This document shows, piece by piece, positions 35,281 through 47,900 of a DNA stretch of 64,000 nucleotides. Source of the stretch: Ciona intestinalis (lineage: Eukaryota; Chordata; Ascidiacea; Phlebobranchia; Cionidae); contig NC_020176.2 in assembly GCF_000224145.3 (NCBI RefSeq), positions 3,679,826 to 3,743,825 of the forward strand. Reading direction: 5' to 3'. The notes beneath the pieces were generated by a model, which saw only the letters and a program-made list of their open reading frames with translations, did no database searches and was not told where the DNA came from. Positions within the stretch are counted from its first letter, which is position 1. The number at the start of each line of letters is the position of its first letter. A program made the translations under genes and the position numbers.

Positions 35281-36005
35281 CTGGAGATATTATTGTACAG
35301 TACTATAGTTATTGTATAGTACGAAAAGATGTCCAATCTTACCCCTACCTACTGTACTATTTTTCTGCTGAAAATACTTTAAACCCAAAATCATAAACAC
35401 CATGAGATTTTAAATCTTATGATATACTAGATCATGATATTCAAAACAATACCTATATTTTAACAACATTATCAGAGGTGTTTAACCTGCAGTGGTGAGG
35501 TAGCCATGTCAAGATTTTTTAAAAACTTTTACAATAAAGTAAAATTTCTGAGCACCCAAAACATTCTAATTTCGCTATTTTTGAACTTTTTTGTTTTATT
35601 TCAGCTTCATGCGGTTTTTGAAGTTTTTATCATGAATTATGTGTCTGGTCTTGTGTTTGTGTACAATGTACATGATGTTAAACCTTATAATATCAATGCT
35701 TGTATCTTAAGATAAGCATATGGATTTTACATTTGTTATTGGTAAAGGAAATTTACAAAGATTGTGAACATGTAGTTTAAACTTGTTTACTGTCACTAGC
35801 TCCAAATTTATTTTTGGTTTTTGGATTAAATATCTTATGCTTTTTGGCATTCTCAGTTAGTTTCGACCTGAATCTGGTATACAAACTGCTTTGTGTGAAG
35901 AAACTTTTTTTTACACTTCGTATATTTACGAGAGTACGTTAAAAAGTGGGGATTCATTCATCCCGTCACAGTAATACAATGGAATTGAAAGTAAAAGATG
36001 AAGAA
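35281..36005. other. Convergent spacer, zinc-finger gene / lipase
   Basis: About 720 bases holding the 3' ends of two converging genes. Nothing else supported. Confidence 0.5.
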
Positions 36006-37361
36006 TTAGGAGGCGGCGAGAATCTTTAAAACACGACTGTACAAAACCTGTGGCGAATTCATGGCGAAGATAAAATCAAGGTGAGTATAATGTGGGATGA
36101 AAGTCGCTTCGCGTACGTTCGGTAAAAGCGTCATTAATTTTTTACAATCTTGCAAAACCACAAGGGTGTCACTATATCCACAGAATGCGTAAGTAGGCAC
36201 TGTAAAGTCACTGAAGTTGTAACGCGGTGGGTGGACCTGCCCGTAACGTTTGAAGTTCTTAATATACCCGTAGTCATAATACTTCATCGTGTCTTCCTTA
36301 TTGCCGAACATTTGCGCCCAATGTAACATGTTCTGTGTCGATGTTCCGGATGGGTCATGGGCACTGTAGACAGGTATCCTTGAAACATTAGTGTTCGTAA
36401 AATCGGTGCCGCCGATCAAAAAGAATAAATTTTGGCAAATTTTCTGCTCGTACGGGCATAGAAGTTTAGACACCGTTTCCAAAAGTCCGTCATGGGGTAA
36501 AAAATCACCTTGTCCGAACAGATTGTACACCAAGTCTATATCGTTCGCTAAGTACATCAAATAATGCAAGGGTGACTGCATGTTAGGGACCAGGGCTGCA
36601 GGAGCCAACGCAATAAACGATTTTACTTTATCCGCAAGCGATCGTCCGTTTCTCATGACACCTGTGAAAAGAGAGGTCGTCCCTTGTGAGTGACCAATGT
36701 AGTGGACTCTGGGATGGCCTGTAACGTTAAGTATGTGGTTTATCATCGCTGGAACATCGTATTGTCCCATTTGATCGAACGACCAGTCCCAGAATTCAAG
36801 GTCGTCGGGTGACATCGTAACATGCTTCCTGGAGTAGCGGTTCCCTCGCACATTTCCCAGCCAAACGTCATATCCTGCGTTGTAGAGAATATACGCCAAA
36901 CTCTCATTAACTAGATTGGTTAGGAAGCAATCTGACGAGCTCAAAAGGCCGTGAAGAAGGAACACAGGTTCCCTGGTCTTTGATGGTTGGGGCATTCGTT
37001 GCATTCCAAGAACATATCCATCTTCAGTAATTGGATGATGCGTTTCGCAAGGAAAACCTTTCGATTCTATAAGTTGTGTTGCGTTCATGAATGCCTCGGG
37101 GTCAATGGCTTCACGAAATTGCTGAGTTCGTCCCGTTTTCGTAAAAGTTGCAACACCTTTCATTAAAACAGATTTGAGCCCAAGCACGCCATCTAAATCG
37201 AAACGAAAACTGCCATCCTCGCGTTGCAAACTTGAAATTGCCTCACGGGCAAAATCTGCAAGCCTTCTGTTCACGACGTTGGTCCCTGTTGATTGTTGCG
37301 TAACAGCGGCCAGCAGCAGGAACAATCGGATATATTGCGAGCAAGTTGTTGACTTGAACAT
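36006..37361 (-). CDS. Acid lipase (LIPA/LIPF family), intronless
   Basis: Single-exon frame of 451 residues from ATG 37361 (context ACCATG). It starts with a signal peptide (FKSTTCSQYIRLFLLLAAVT). The family hydrolyses triglycerides and cholesteryl esters in lysosomes or the gut lumen. Alpha/beta-hydrolase signatures: oxyanion HGLLSS, DVWLGNVRGNRYSRKH, FWDWSFDQMGQYDVPAMI, nucleophile elbow GHSQGTTS (catalytic Ser), the Asp in CGYSDTLV and the His in HYTHLDFIF. An N-terminal extension of about 60 residues precedes the conserved ETHHPITEDGYVLGMQRMP start, making it longer than human LIPA (399). Family members in vertebrates have about nine introns; none are present here, so a retroposed origin is possible. 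It looks intact. Confidence 0.9.
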   Translation of the reverse strand: MFKSTTCSQYIRLFLLLAAVTQQSTGTNVVNRRLADFAREAISSLQREDGSFRFDLDGVLGLKSVLMKGVATFTKTGRTQQFREAIDPEAFMNATQLIESKGFPCETHHPITEDGYVLGMQRMPQPSKTREPVFLLHGLLSSSDCFLTNLVNESLAYILYNAGYDVWLGNVRGNRYSRKHVTMSPDDLEFWDWSFDQMGQYDVPAMINHILNVTGHPRVHYIGHSQGTTSLFTGVMRNGRSLADKVKSFIALAPAALVPNMQSPLHYLMYLANDIDLVYNLFGQGDFLPHDGLLETVSKLLCPYEQKICQNLFFLIGGTDFTNTNVSRIPVYSAHDPSGTSTQNMLHWAQMFGNKEDTMKYYDYGYIKNFKRYGQVHPPRYNFSDFTVPTYAFCGYSDTLVVLQDCKKLMTLLPNVREATFIPHYTHLDFIFAMNSPQVLYSRVLKILAAS

Positions 37362-39803
37362 GGTGTAAGTACACACTGATCTCAAGCACTCATTCACTTA
37401 CACCTAGCGTCTGCATCTGCAATTTGAACTACCATTATTTACCATCAGCCTTTTTATTACCATCTGTTTGCTATCGTTCTTCTATTAGACGATGAAAGTT
37501 GTTGACAAAACAGTGCAAACATTACAAGATATGTAGATACACAGGGTCAATGCAAGACACGCTTGTTTTCTATCTGTGTTCTACATCATTGCAAGCCATG
37601 TCTGTCATATCAAAATGCGCTTATGATTTAGGCGGCTAACAAATTAGAGGCGGCGACGTAATGCTTGGCCATTTGATACGTTACGTAATGTGGGCGTGAC
37701 GAAGGCGCGGCCTCTCATGAACCCTTGTCAACAAGTTCTGTTTTGCAACAGCGTTATAGCGATTCGTTTACTTAGTTACGGGTCAAAACAACACAGCTAT
37801 TAACAGCTGTAAATTTAAAAAAAGTAAACAGTATGTGTCTACGTACTTCTTTTCATGATGGTAGTCTTCTGTAAGTTTAAAGTGTCTGTATGCTAAATTT
37901 ACTGTTACCTAGTTTTGCAAAGCGATAATGCAACCCTGTACCTTTGCACGGGCAAATATTAACTTCTGTACATTAAATTAACGCCTGTCCGCTACACACA
38001 TGATCTGGACTAGCCGTTACTGACCAACAATAACCTTTATCACACGCGCGGTGAGTTCACAACTATTCAACCGTGATGAAATTAAGTCTGCTCAAGTAAT
38101 ATGAACTCGGGAACGGTAGGCGACCTGTAGACGTAGACTACTTATTAATACTTTTGTATGGCGCTAACATCCAACTTGTAAAGCTACATTTAATGCCTCG
38201 ACCAACCCTAAAACTTTAGAATGTTCGGTCTTTATAGTTATTGCCCCACATTGTACTCTTGTCTGTGCTGTAAAACCGTTCAATAATGAAACGCCTCTGC
38301 GCAGCTACTCGACTACTGGCTTATTCGTTGGCTGCTACAACATGCCATAACAGGTGCATATGTTTCTGATGGGTTGTATCCGTATCCGCTGTCTAGTATG
38401 TTTACACAATTGCTGTATAGGCGCATAATAAGTCTAATCCCTTGGCCACACTACCACACACTTAGCCAGGCCATATGCAAATACTGTATCGTACGAACAA
38501 ACGCGTTAATATAATCAGCACAAAGAGATAACCAATAACGACTCGGCAACAGGAAATCTGCTTTAAACCTCGTGACAGTAATACGGCTAGCAACTGGTTA
38601 ATGCAATCATCCATCCAATTTCACAGCGCCAGTTAATACATTCCCATCCTAAATTGTGAAAGTGGTATTAAGATGTGTTCGGTCTATTATTACAACGAAG
38701 TATGTGTCTACACTAAATTTCCATAATAATTCTCAAAACTCGTTGAACATATTGTAGTTCCACTTATTCAACACTTTTATTAAACGAAAATAATAGGCTT
38801 ACCTCACTTATTTACGTGGAAAATACCAAAATATGTTTAATCCCAGTCGTTAACCTAAAAGTGTGTAAACCGCTAGCTTTGGAAAACGTTGCTATGGCAG
38901 CTTCCTTGCGTGCGCCGTTGGTGTTGTTAAGTTAATTTTGGGCAAAATAATCTGGAAACACAAAACTCAAATTCCGACGCTTCGGTGTAATCAGCGTTGA
39001 TTGCCCTCGGTTCATTTCTTTCCTCGTTTGTTAAAACCTTTTGAACTCGCGGCATTCACACTACGTGGCAGTGGCAGCTGGGTGAAGTTGGTTCTGCATC
39101 AGATTTGGATTATATTTGTCTCTGCTTGAAGACTCAAGTTAAGTATTAATTTAATCTAACTAAAGTAACATTTAAACAAGTATATGGAAATTTTGTTTAA
39201 TATCATATAGTTTATTTATACTATTACTATTTGTTCATTATCTTTAAAACTATTATTAATATTAACTATACCATAGATAATGTTATAGTATTGTGTCTTG
39301 CGTTCAAAACCGATCACATTTTAACGTTAAGTTTATTTGTAACCTATTTATTCAGAAGTTGCGCGACGGTCTTTATTTCGTCAATATCTAATAGTCACAC
39401 GCGACGTTTAATTTCGCTGTATATGGAATTCTTTCTTTCGTTTCGTCGCAATCGCTACCCAAATTCGTTACGTCTCAAAAGTTCGAATGACAACCGCGTC
39501 ACAAGCATCGAATTCGCTATTGAACGCAATTATTACGTTAGGACATCGCTCTATATACCACGCACGCTTGCGACGTTTTTTTCATGGGGCCCCATGCGCG
39601 AATGACGTGGGCGCAAGGTACATTACTTATTTATACATATTAGTTTATACATATATACGTATACTATTTTACTATATCCGCGCTGTGAGCGCGTAAAAGA
39701 TACAAAGTTCAAGAGTTTGGTAAGTTAACTCACAATATGCATTGTTACGTACACTTGTTCTTTTGCATAGATATCATTAGAGATGTGACGTCACGAACTA
39801 GTG
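37362..39803. other. Non-coding region upstream of lipase and small membrane gene
   Basis: About 2.4 kb between divergent genes. It contains short open frames (for example 39428-39604 and 39487-39617) with no similarity I recognise. One ends at a usable donor (GCAAG|GTACAT near 39617) and may be a 5' UTR exon of the next gene. No repeats recognised. Confidence 0.35.
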
Positions 39804-40399
39804 ATGACGCAACAGAAGAACTTGCTTCGTAAGTTTTTTTTCGTCCCAAACTTCGTTTTTAAAATGACAGTTTAAAGAAGTTTGATATTTCCAGATCTTG
39901 GTCTGACGTCACAGAGGACCAAGCGACCCTCAAACACTATAAGACGGAATGAAGGTAATTATGACGTAATAAAATACATACCGATATACTTAACGATTAT
40001 ATTGTTGCAGAAAAGACGGCGGATAAAGCTGCAGAAAAAACGAAAGGTACAATTTATACTTTATACCATATAAATTCCACACAATAATTAATGCATATGA
40101 CGCATAAAATGCTGGTAAATAAAGTTAATATTCACAGTTAGCTTAAATAAATAAGGTTTAAAACGAAACCTGTGAGGCCTGTGACATTAAATTAATAAGG
40201 TTTAAACAAAAAGTGTGGGATATGTGACATAACTCATGTGCGTTTTCTAGGCGAAGAACAAAGACGAAGACGCCGATACAGGATGCCGGTTTTGAGGTTT
40301 CTTGTATTATATAGTTTTGTATTGGTTTGCGTGCATGTGTTAGCTGGTCTGCTCTATAGAGAGTTAACCAGATTATTGGCCCATTTCGGCTGGGTGTAA
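39804..40399 (+). CDS. Small single-pass membrane protein (hypothetical)
   Basis: Proposed four-exon gene: 39804-39828, 39895-39954, 40011-40046, 40251-40399; phases agree, 89 residues. The first exon continues upstream as 5' UTR from an acceptor at about 39770. The product is basic and hydrophilic for the first half, then an Arg cluster (QRRRRRYR), then one hydrophobic helix of about 20 residues (LRFLVLYSFVLVCVHVLAGL) and a short tail ending HFGWV. The positive-inside rule suggests an N-in orientation. Support: four consecutive exon-like blocks with good AG/GT borders that stay open in one frame. Weakness: no family recognised; another frame is also open across the first two exons; and a GTAAGT donor overlaps the stop codon, so the true end may lie further on. 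Confidence 0.45.
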
Positions 40400-41597
40400 G
40401 TTGCCAGCTATTTTTGTTAGTCACTACTATAGTGCATTTTGCATTTCAATGAAATATATGCAATGAAACTATGGCTAACATCTTGCTGGATCAGATTTTG
40501 TTGTTGTACACTCCAGTGTGTGATTCTTCTACAAAGATCGAATCTTTCAGCGGTTTTGTATGTTTCGGTTTACTCGGTAAGAACGCTGTCTTGGTACACA
40601 AATACTCTCGTAATATCAACGCACGTTATAATATACACTCTTTTAACATAAATCCCATGGTTTTATAACATTCCGACCGTTAAGATAATATTATTTTCTC
40701 TCTACCCCCAAGCCTAATTGTGACGCTGGCCACGTTACAATTACGCTACGTCAATGCGTTCGGTGCGGTTGCGTAACGGTCATCTGAGTTGCGTTATAAC
40801 TGCTGGTTTGTGTACGTGGACGTCGCCGCATAATGTTGCAGTGGTGCTACGCTCCGTTATTTATAGGCCACTGCAGCGCGGTTCGTAACAACCTATATGC
40901 AGTCTTTCGTAACGGCTGATGGTTTACGTAACATCCGGACGATATTATAGTGTGTGAAGATATAGCGAGAGTATCGCGGTACCAGCATGGCGTGTTTATT
41001 GGTTGACTGGAGCTTATCGAGCTGCTGAAGGATTCGACTCCTTGCGGTCGGACATTCAGTGTGGTGTACACTACAATTGATTATCCCTTAGGATTTGAAC
41101 CATAATTTCTTTGTCGATGTTTCCTTGATTATGTCCGCGTTAATTGCTCTTGCAGATGCCCACCATTTTGATATGACTGAGCTGTACTTGTGTTTAATGC
41201 ACGTGTTATTTATTGGGCACTTTTTACGTGTATTCGTTGTATTATTTTTGTCTATTGGGGTTTCTTTAACCTGTGTGGACAGTAACATCCCGCAAGGGTT
41301 TCTCACCTAAGTAGAAACCCACTACCTTTGGCTGGGGGCTTGTCGTGCCGTAGTGGCTTTCCACCAACGCCAGCCACGCTAACTATTATGAAGGTATTTT
41401 AATCCTGTTTTTTTGTTTTACAGAAGGCAATTTATATATAGAATCGAATGATGCGATCATATTTATTTTACTTTATGTGCAATTTCCTAAACAAACTTTA
41501 AAATAAACTTGTACAACCAGATGTTTCTTATGTATTTTGAAAAAAAAGAGTATCCCAAGATATTATTCCGGACGTGGGCAGTAGAGATGCGTACGAT

Positions 41598-41622
41598 CAT
41601 AGATACCTAATAGGTATCTATG
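41598..41622. repeat. 25-base near-perfect palindrome
   Basis: Arms of 12 bases (CATAGATACCTA and its exact reverse complement) separated by one A. It lies about 300 bases before the CATSPERB start codon. Could be a regulatory dyad, a hairpin or the tip of a small inverted-repeat element. Confidence 0.7.
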
Positions 41623-41836
41623 GTACATTGATGTTGCCGAAGTTTTCATTGCAGTGACGGCGGGAATTCTAGTAGCAGATATTACTGATTCGTAAAGACA
41701 ACTTTTGCAGCTTATTTCACACGAGAGCCCTAATTATTATGTCCGTTATGCCTATTTTAAATATGGTTTGCCATTTTAGTATTACTACACATCCTATGTA
41801 AATACCTTCCCCGCCTACATCAAACCTATACGGCAG

Positions 41837-41843
41837 TATAAAT
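41837..41843 (+). promoter_or_regulatory. Candidate TATA box of CATSPERB
   Basis: TATAAAT about 80 bases upstream of the first coding ATG, suitably placed for a short 5' UTR. Confidence 0.4.
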
Positions 41844-41919
41844 GCCTTTACCCCGTTTTTAATTAATTTGTCCGTTAAAATTAAACGTATGGCTCCGCAG
41901 ATGTAGGTGTTTATACAAG

Positions 41920-44900
41920 ATGTTATATATACTGCTAGTAGTTTTGACAGCTTTAGCTGTACAGAACGTTCGCTGTGATTCTTACAAATGGAAATTTACA
42001 TTGATGGAAGTAACGAATTCTACACTAGCTAAAATCGACGTTTTAGATGGAAGAAATGTATTGAAAATTGCATCCTATACCCCGCCATTACAACCACAGA
42101 ACATTAAGCACGTAAGTATATTTTTAAATATGATAAAAATGTTTCTAAAATTTAAGTTTTGTGTCTATAAACGAATATTATGTTTTTTTCGTTTAGATTA
42201 AACTTAGTAAAATAGTTGGGCAAATTCTTTATGTGAATATAAGCTACATTACAGGATTTGCAGCAGATTTTTGAAAAAAGTTCCCATGTTGTAAAAATTG
42301 ACGTGGTTAACAGCCAAGACGAGGTAAGACGTATCTGTGGTTTTGTCTATTGCTTTCCTTTCACTGTGCCCTATATGCTACACAGATTGTTCTGGGGTCC
42401 AACAGCCACACTTGTAACGGACTTTCTTTTCCTCACTTTATCAATAGAGTGTTTTAACAACTAATTTTTTCACTCTCTGTTGTAATAGTTTGATCTTCGC
42501 TTTAGTTTTATGACAAATGAAAATTTATGTTTTGCTATAATATAATAATAAAAACAAAACTAAAATATGTATATATATATATATATATTTATTTAGAATT
42601 GTTACAAATTTGTTGTTAGATTTCTTACACTGTTATGCACCACCTGCAATCAAATGCTATACCTCCTTATTTATTTGCTGATTATATATCCCATGGTCAC
42701 TCATATGATGGTGGAAACGCTCAGTATAAAATCGCACCAACTGTTGTTTTCTCTGGTAAGTAACTGAGTTTTTTTTTTTCTTTCTTAAAAATGGCAGGCG
42801 AAATATCCTGGTCAAGTTTTTATTCATCCTTGGCTAAGGAGTTAAATTAAAAAATAAAATTCAACTAAGTTGTGGGAGATGTTGAAATGTTTGGATTTCA
42901 CCCAAGTTATATATTCATACATCTGGTCCCTAACAGTTTAAAAACAACACAATATTGTAGAAGAGAACTATGAATCCGTGCGCTTAGAGCTTAGGGTTAA
43001 AGATGTGTCAATCTGTAGACATTGCTAGCGCATATACCTTTTAGTTTAAAGCAATTCCAGTTTCACATTGCATTGTTAAGATACAGGTACAGAAACAAGT
43101 GAAACAGATATATCATGGCTCTATCCGTTACCACTCACTGAGTATTCATCGCAACTTATATTATCGGCACCAGAACCACATACTGAAGGATTCACTATTT
43201 CACCATTAAGGTAATAAATACTGGAATACTTCTTATAAATTGTAAATAGATTTATAGTAGCTTTTGAAGACATGTAATACATACACTAGGGGGCAATTCA
43301 TTAACATTCCACTTCTTATACATAAAACTAATAAAATTGCGATGGCTTATGTTTAAAAAAACAGTTTTCTTCTTTAGAAAATCTTATCATATTCTCCACC
43401 ATGAACACCTGGAAGCACATAACACTGGGATAAATGCGGATGAAACCGAAACAATCAATTTATTTCAACAAGTCTCAACAGTCGCTGTTAAAAACTCTGT
43501 TTTTGCTTTTTCTGGTAATGAATTTGAAAATTCTCATTTAAAAAAGGTAACAGTTGTTTTAGTTTGTGTTTTAGTGCATTGAAGGATTCTACGACCATTC
43601 TTTTATTGAAAATATATGCTTTTTATTACATTGTTTAAAAAGAGAACATAAAGTATGAGCATGGTACACTTGATAATTAATGTGTTTTTATTTTTATGAT
43701 TATATTAATATACCCTATATGGGCATAAAATTTAGTCCTAATTTATTTTATTTATCCTGTTGTTTTGATATTAAATCCATACCATGATCATCCCTAATCC
43801 TAATCTCATGTGTAATTATTAGATCCCCCTATCCCCCAGTGACATTGTATGCACCAGCAGTGTTGAAACAGTTATTGTTCTTAACAAACATATCTACTAC
43901 TTCTCAAAGGTAACATCACTACAAAAGTTTGGTGTTTTACACCTTAATGTAACGTATGTATTATGTACTATGTATTACTTAGTAGCATTATTTCTTATGT
44001 AGTAAAACTGATACCTTTTTAAAAGTCCGAAATAAATCTTTTTATCTGCATACCTTTTGATGTAAAGCTGTATAGCAGATGAAATTTTGGTTCTTAAGTT
44101 TAAAAAAAAACAATTGATAAAATATCTGTTTCCTCCTTTTTTGGAAACACATATGGGTAGTTTAACTATTTCTTATGTTAATTTACAGCATGGAGTGCAT
44201 CAACTACCGAACTATGGATATGGTTCAGTAATAAGCAGAGTGAAGGTTGAAACTGATGAAATACTTTGTGCTCAACATGTTAGTACATCAACCGATGGTT
44301 TCCAAGCCAATACCATTCTAGTCAGCTCAGCAAATCAGATGTTTATGTTGGAAATGAAGGATTCTCATGAACAAGGCTAGTCAGATTAGAAAGTACTGTT
44401 AGAATAAGTAAACCTTATGTGTAAAGTCAGGGCTAGCTACTTAGAAGAGATATGATTGGGGTAAAGTCTTAGTAAAGCTTATATAATATATCAAATAAAT
44501 AGCCAATAGTTAGAGAACCATAGTACATTCAGGTAGTCAGTAGATTGTATATACAAAACCAAGCTTCGAATTTGCGATGAAATATTAGAACAAAACATGA
44601 ATAGAAGTTATATCAACTGGTTTAAATATATAGAAAGTTCTTTGCCCGGTTTTGTCGTCATGAAAGATGGGAATGGGAAAGACATTTTTAATTTTCTCAA
44701 CCGAAGTCCAGAGAATTGCACAATTGTTAGTCATATAGTTGGGAACCAGAAATGCTGTGTGATGTTTTTTCTCTTGTTTGACTCTAGTACTGAGGAATAT
44801 ATCATTGCAAGATATGCAGGTTGGTTTAAAATATATATAGTTAAAATGAATAATTAAATTATATTAATTATCATAATTATTTCCTTTTTTTAGACAATAA

Positions 44901-47900
44901 TTGTGACCTAATGCTTCAGCTATAGAACAACCTAGATTTGGTTTGTGTTTGCATTTCTCTTCATTTATGCACCGCATTGAATAATCTGCCTGTAAGAAAA
45001 TCCAGGCCATTTGTTTTATCATGAGCCTCTGTTTTATAATCTAACATACTGTTGAGAAACCATGCCTAAACCTATAGCACCTTGTGGAAAATATAAGAGT
45101 GGATCGTATCTAGTTGTTTCATGTTAGCTGTCCATTTTTAAAAGCTTAAAATTATTCTCTTTCGGTGTGAAGGAATGACTGAACTTTAAACTGTCAATTA
45201 TTTTAGTTGAGGAAATGCATGAAGAATTGGCGGAATGGAGATTTGAAACTAAGTTTTCCAACCAGCTACCAGCAGAATTGGATGGGAACTACGGGTTTGT
45301 ATTTCTGGTTCAATCTGAAGATCACGCTGATGAAGATGAAGACCATGGTGATGAAGACGATGATCACGAGGATGAAGACGATGATCACGCTGATGAGGAT
45401 GATGATCACGCTGATGAGGATGATGATCACGCTGATGAAGACGAAGATCACGCTGATGAGGATAATGATCACGCTGATGAAGGCGAAGATCACGCTGATG
45501 AAGGCGAAGATCACGCTGATGAAGACGAAGATCACGCTGATGAAGACGATGATCACGCCGATGAGGATGATGATCACACTAATGAAGATGAAGACGATGA
45601 TCACGCTGATGAAGACGATGATCACGCTGATGAAGACGATGATCACGCTGATGAAGACGATGATCATGGTGATGAAGACGATGTTCATGGTGATGAAGAC
45701 GATGATCACGCTGAGGAAGAATCAGGTCATGGTCATGGTCATGAGGAATCCGAGGGCAAGGGTAAATATTTTTATCTAAATTTTTGAACAGTTTAGTAGA
45801 ACTACAATCTTAATATCCTCTTGTAAAGCCTGTGCACTTTAGTTTAACAACTCTGCATAAAATAATTAATCTTTTTAATTTTTATATTCAATTTTTCACA
45901 CAATCCACATTTCTTCAGCTTCTGGCCATAAAAGAGAATTTGTCTTGAAGGGTTTGAGTGATATTTTTACATCCGATGGTTCATTGTATTTATGGGGTGA
46001 TGTGGTGCTTGCTTATGACTTGAGAACCACGTTACTTGCCCTCATACCAGCTGGGCGTTCTTATACCTCACTCGGCAATGTTCAGTTTACCTCAACTAAA
46101 TTTGGAGCATTCTCTGTGCTGACATCTAATGGTGACATATGGCAAGCTGTTACGGGAGCTTTCTATCGTGAAATGGCGATGAAGAAAAATCCAAACAATG
46201 CCACATTATTAGCTGGAGGAAACTTTTCAAATATTCTTGGTTTGTTTTACGACTCCTTTAACGACCTTTATTTGCTGGCAATTGTGGATTCGAAAATTGA
46301 AAGAATTTTTGTCTCACCAATAAATTCATCTGGTAAGATAAAATGTTGTTAAGTTATTAAAACATGTACTTGCCATTTTCATGCATTGGTATTAGTTCAT
46401 TAATTTGATTACTGAAGCCATAGTAGGCCTATAGTATTTTTTGGCTTGTTGACCAAAAAATACCAATGCATCCAAAATAAAGCTATACAGAAAAGCAACC
46501 AACCATATTTTTTCTTATGCAGTAAAATTAAGTACCACTAACAATTTTTTCGTGCACTTCCGTGTACCAGAAAACAACCAACCACAAAATTTCTTATGTG
46601 GTAACTAGCCACAATATAATATATAGGTTACAGAATAAAATTTTATGTTACATGTAAGGATAACCAATAACCATTGATCCACTTAGTGCATGAAGATGTT
46701 ATCCTTATTATGGAATGTCCAAGACTTGTTGGGCGTGAACGTAAACAAGTGTTTTATCTTAACCCACCAACAAATGCATTCATGGAAAGCTTTGATGGTC
46801 AGCTACCTTCTGCTGTTTATACAAGCTCTTTCAACAGCACGAAACATATTTCAAGTTATATTACTCTTGCAAATCTAGTTCATATTAAACAGGTTTGATT
46901 TTTTTGGCTTTTTTTGGCATTTTTATGTAAGTTGTCTTTAAACTGTAAAGGGTTGCTGTACTGTGTTTTAGGTTCATAAGCAGTTAAATTACTGCCAGCA
47001 CTCTATAATAAAATGTGGCCTGTACTACCTAAAATGTTGTGTAGGCATGGTTTAAACGGGGACCTATTAATTGCTGTTGCTAATAGGTGGATTTTCCTTA
47101 TTTTTTCTTTTCTGTCTGTGACTGTTTGAAAAGTGACAAAAATTGTATTCTACGTTTAGAACATTGGCAAGCAGCTGTGGTGGAACAAGATTCGAGATTG
47201 GAATTTTGACGAAACTGGTTTTGATGACTATGTTCGCTATCTTAGTATAAACAGCATTGAATTTCTGAAGAACCATCAAGCATATTCACTTAATGTGTTG
47301 GATATAATACGCCATGATCACACTGAGCACGTGATAGACTGCAGTATTCCAGATACAATTTATTTTGACAAAGGAGATCAGATTAGGTAAGTGGTTTATT
47401 TATTAATGTTTTGATTTACAAAACTAGCTCATTTAAGTTTCAAGGTAGGGCAAGTAGTAAGCGTGGCAACTGTCTGGTTGCAAAACAAATTATGCTGTAC
47501 CGATTAAATAAATCCAAGGACACCTCATTTCATATGCTACTTTGGCATTCGAACATAAATATACCTTTGTTGAATGTTAATCCTCTTTCCTAAACACTTC
47601 TGACCATTGATTGAAATTGATCTTAAACAATTGTAACTTACATAGCTGTTTTTTATAAAGCTGCATTTTGTTATCTAAAACTACTTTTTACACAATAAAG
47701 TTACTTTAAATAATTCATTAATTTAATCTTGTTTTACACACCTACCAACAGACTCAGCATCACTTTAACACATGGTGGACCCCATGTTGTCCTGCCATCT
47801 GTATCTGACCTTCTACTTTTCGCAAGTGTATCGGAAAACAACGCTGTTCATATTTCCATCACTCGTGAAGCAAAACCTACACATGCTGTTTTCCAAGTAT

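Larger units (their letters stand above)
40400..41919. other. Region upstream of CATSPERB
   Basis: About 1.5 kb. It contains a 25-base palindrome at 41598-41622 and a TATAAAT at about 41837, some 80 bases before the CATSPERB start. A frame at 41095-41310 has no recognisable product. Possible further exons of the small membrane gene, such as an acceptor near 41423, cannot be confirmed. Confidence 0.4.

Noticed and set aside
39231-39605. 124-residue frame upstream of the small membrane gene
   Set aside because: No homology and its composition resembles non-coding AT-rich DNA; at most a 5' UTR exon lies within.
41095-41310. 71-residue hydrophobic frame
   Set aside because: AT-rich hydrophobic frames arise by chance; no splice-supported context or family match.
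44597-44633. An ATG-initiated start for a separate gene at 44597
   Set aside because: The following sequence is CATSPERB exon 8, which joins exon 7 in phase at 44634.
45266-45709. Long minus-strand frame of Ile/Val/Phe repeats and a plus-strand Met/Thr/Leu/Lys frame (45207-45779)
   Set aside because: Both are other-frame readings of the CATSPERB 21-base repeat; the DHADEDD frame is the one that joins neighbouring exons in phase.
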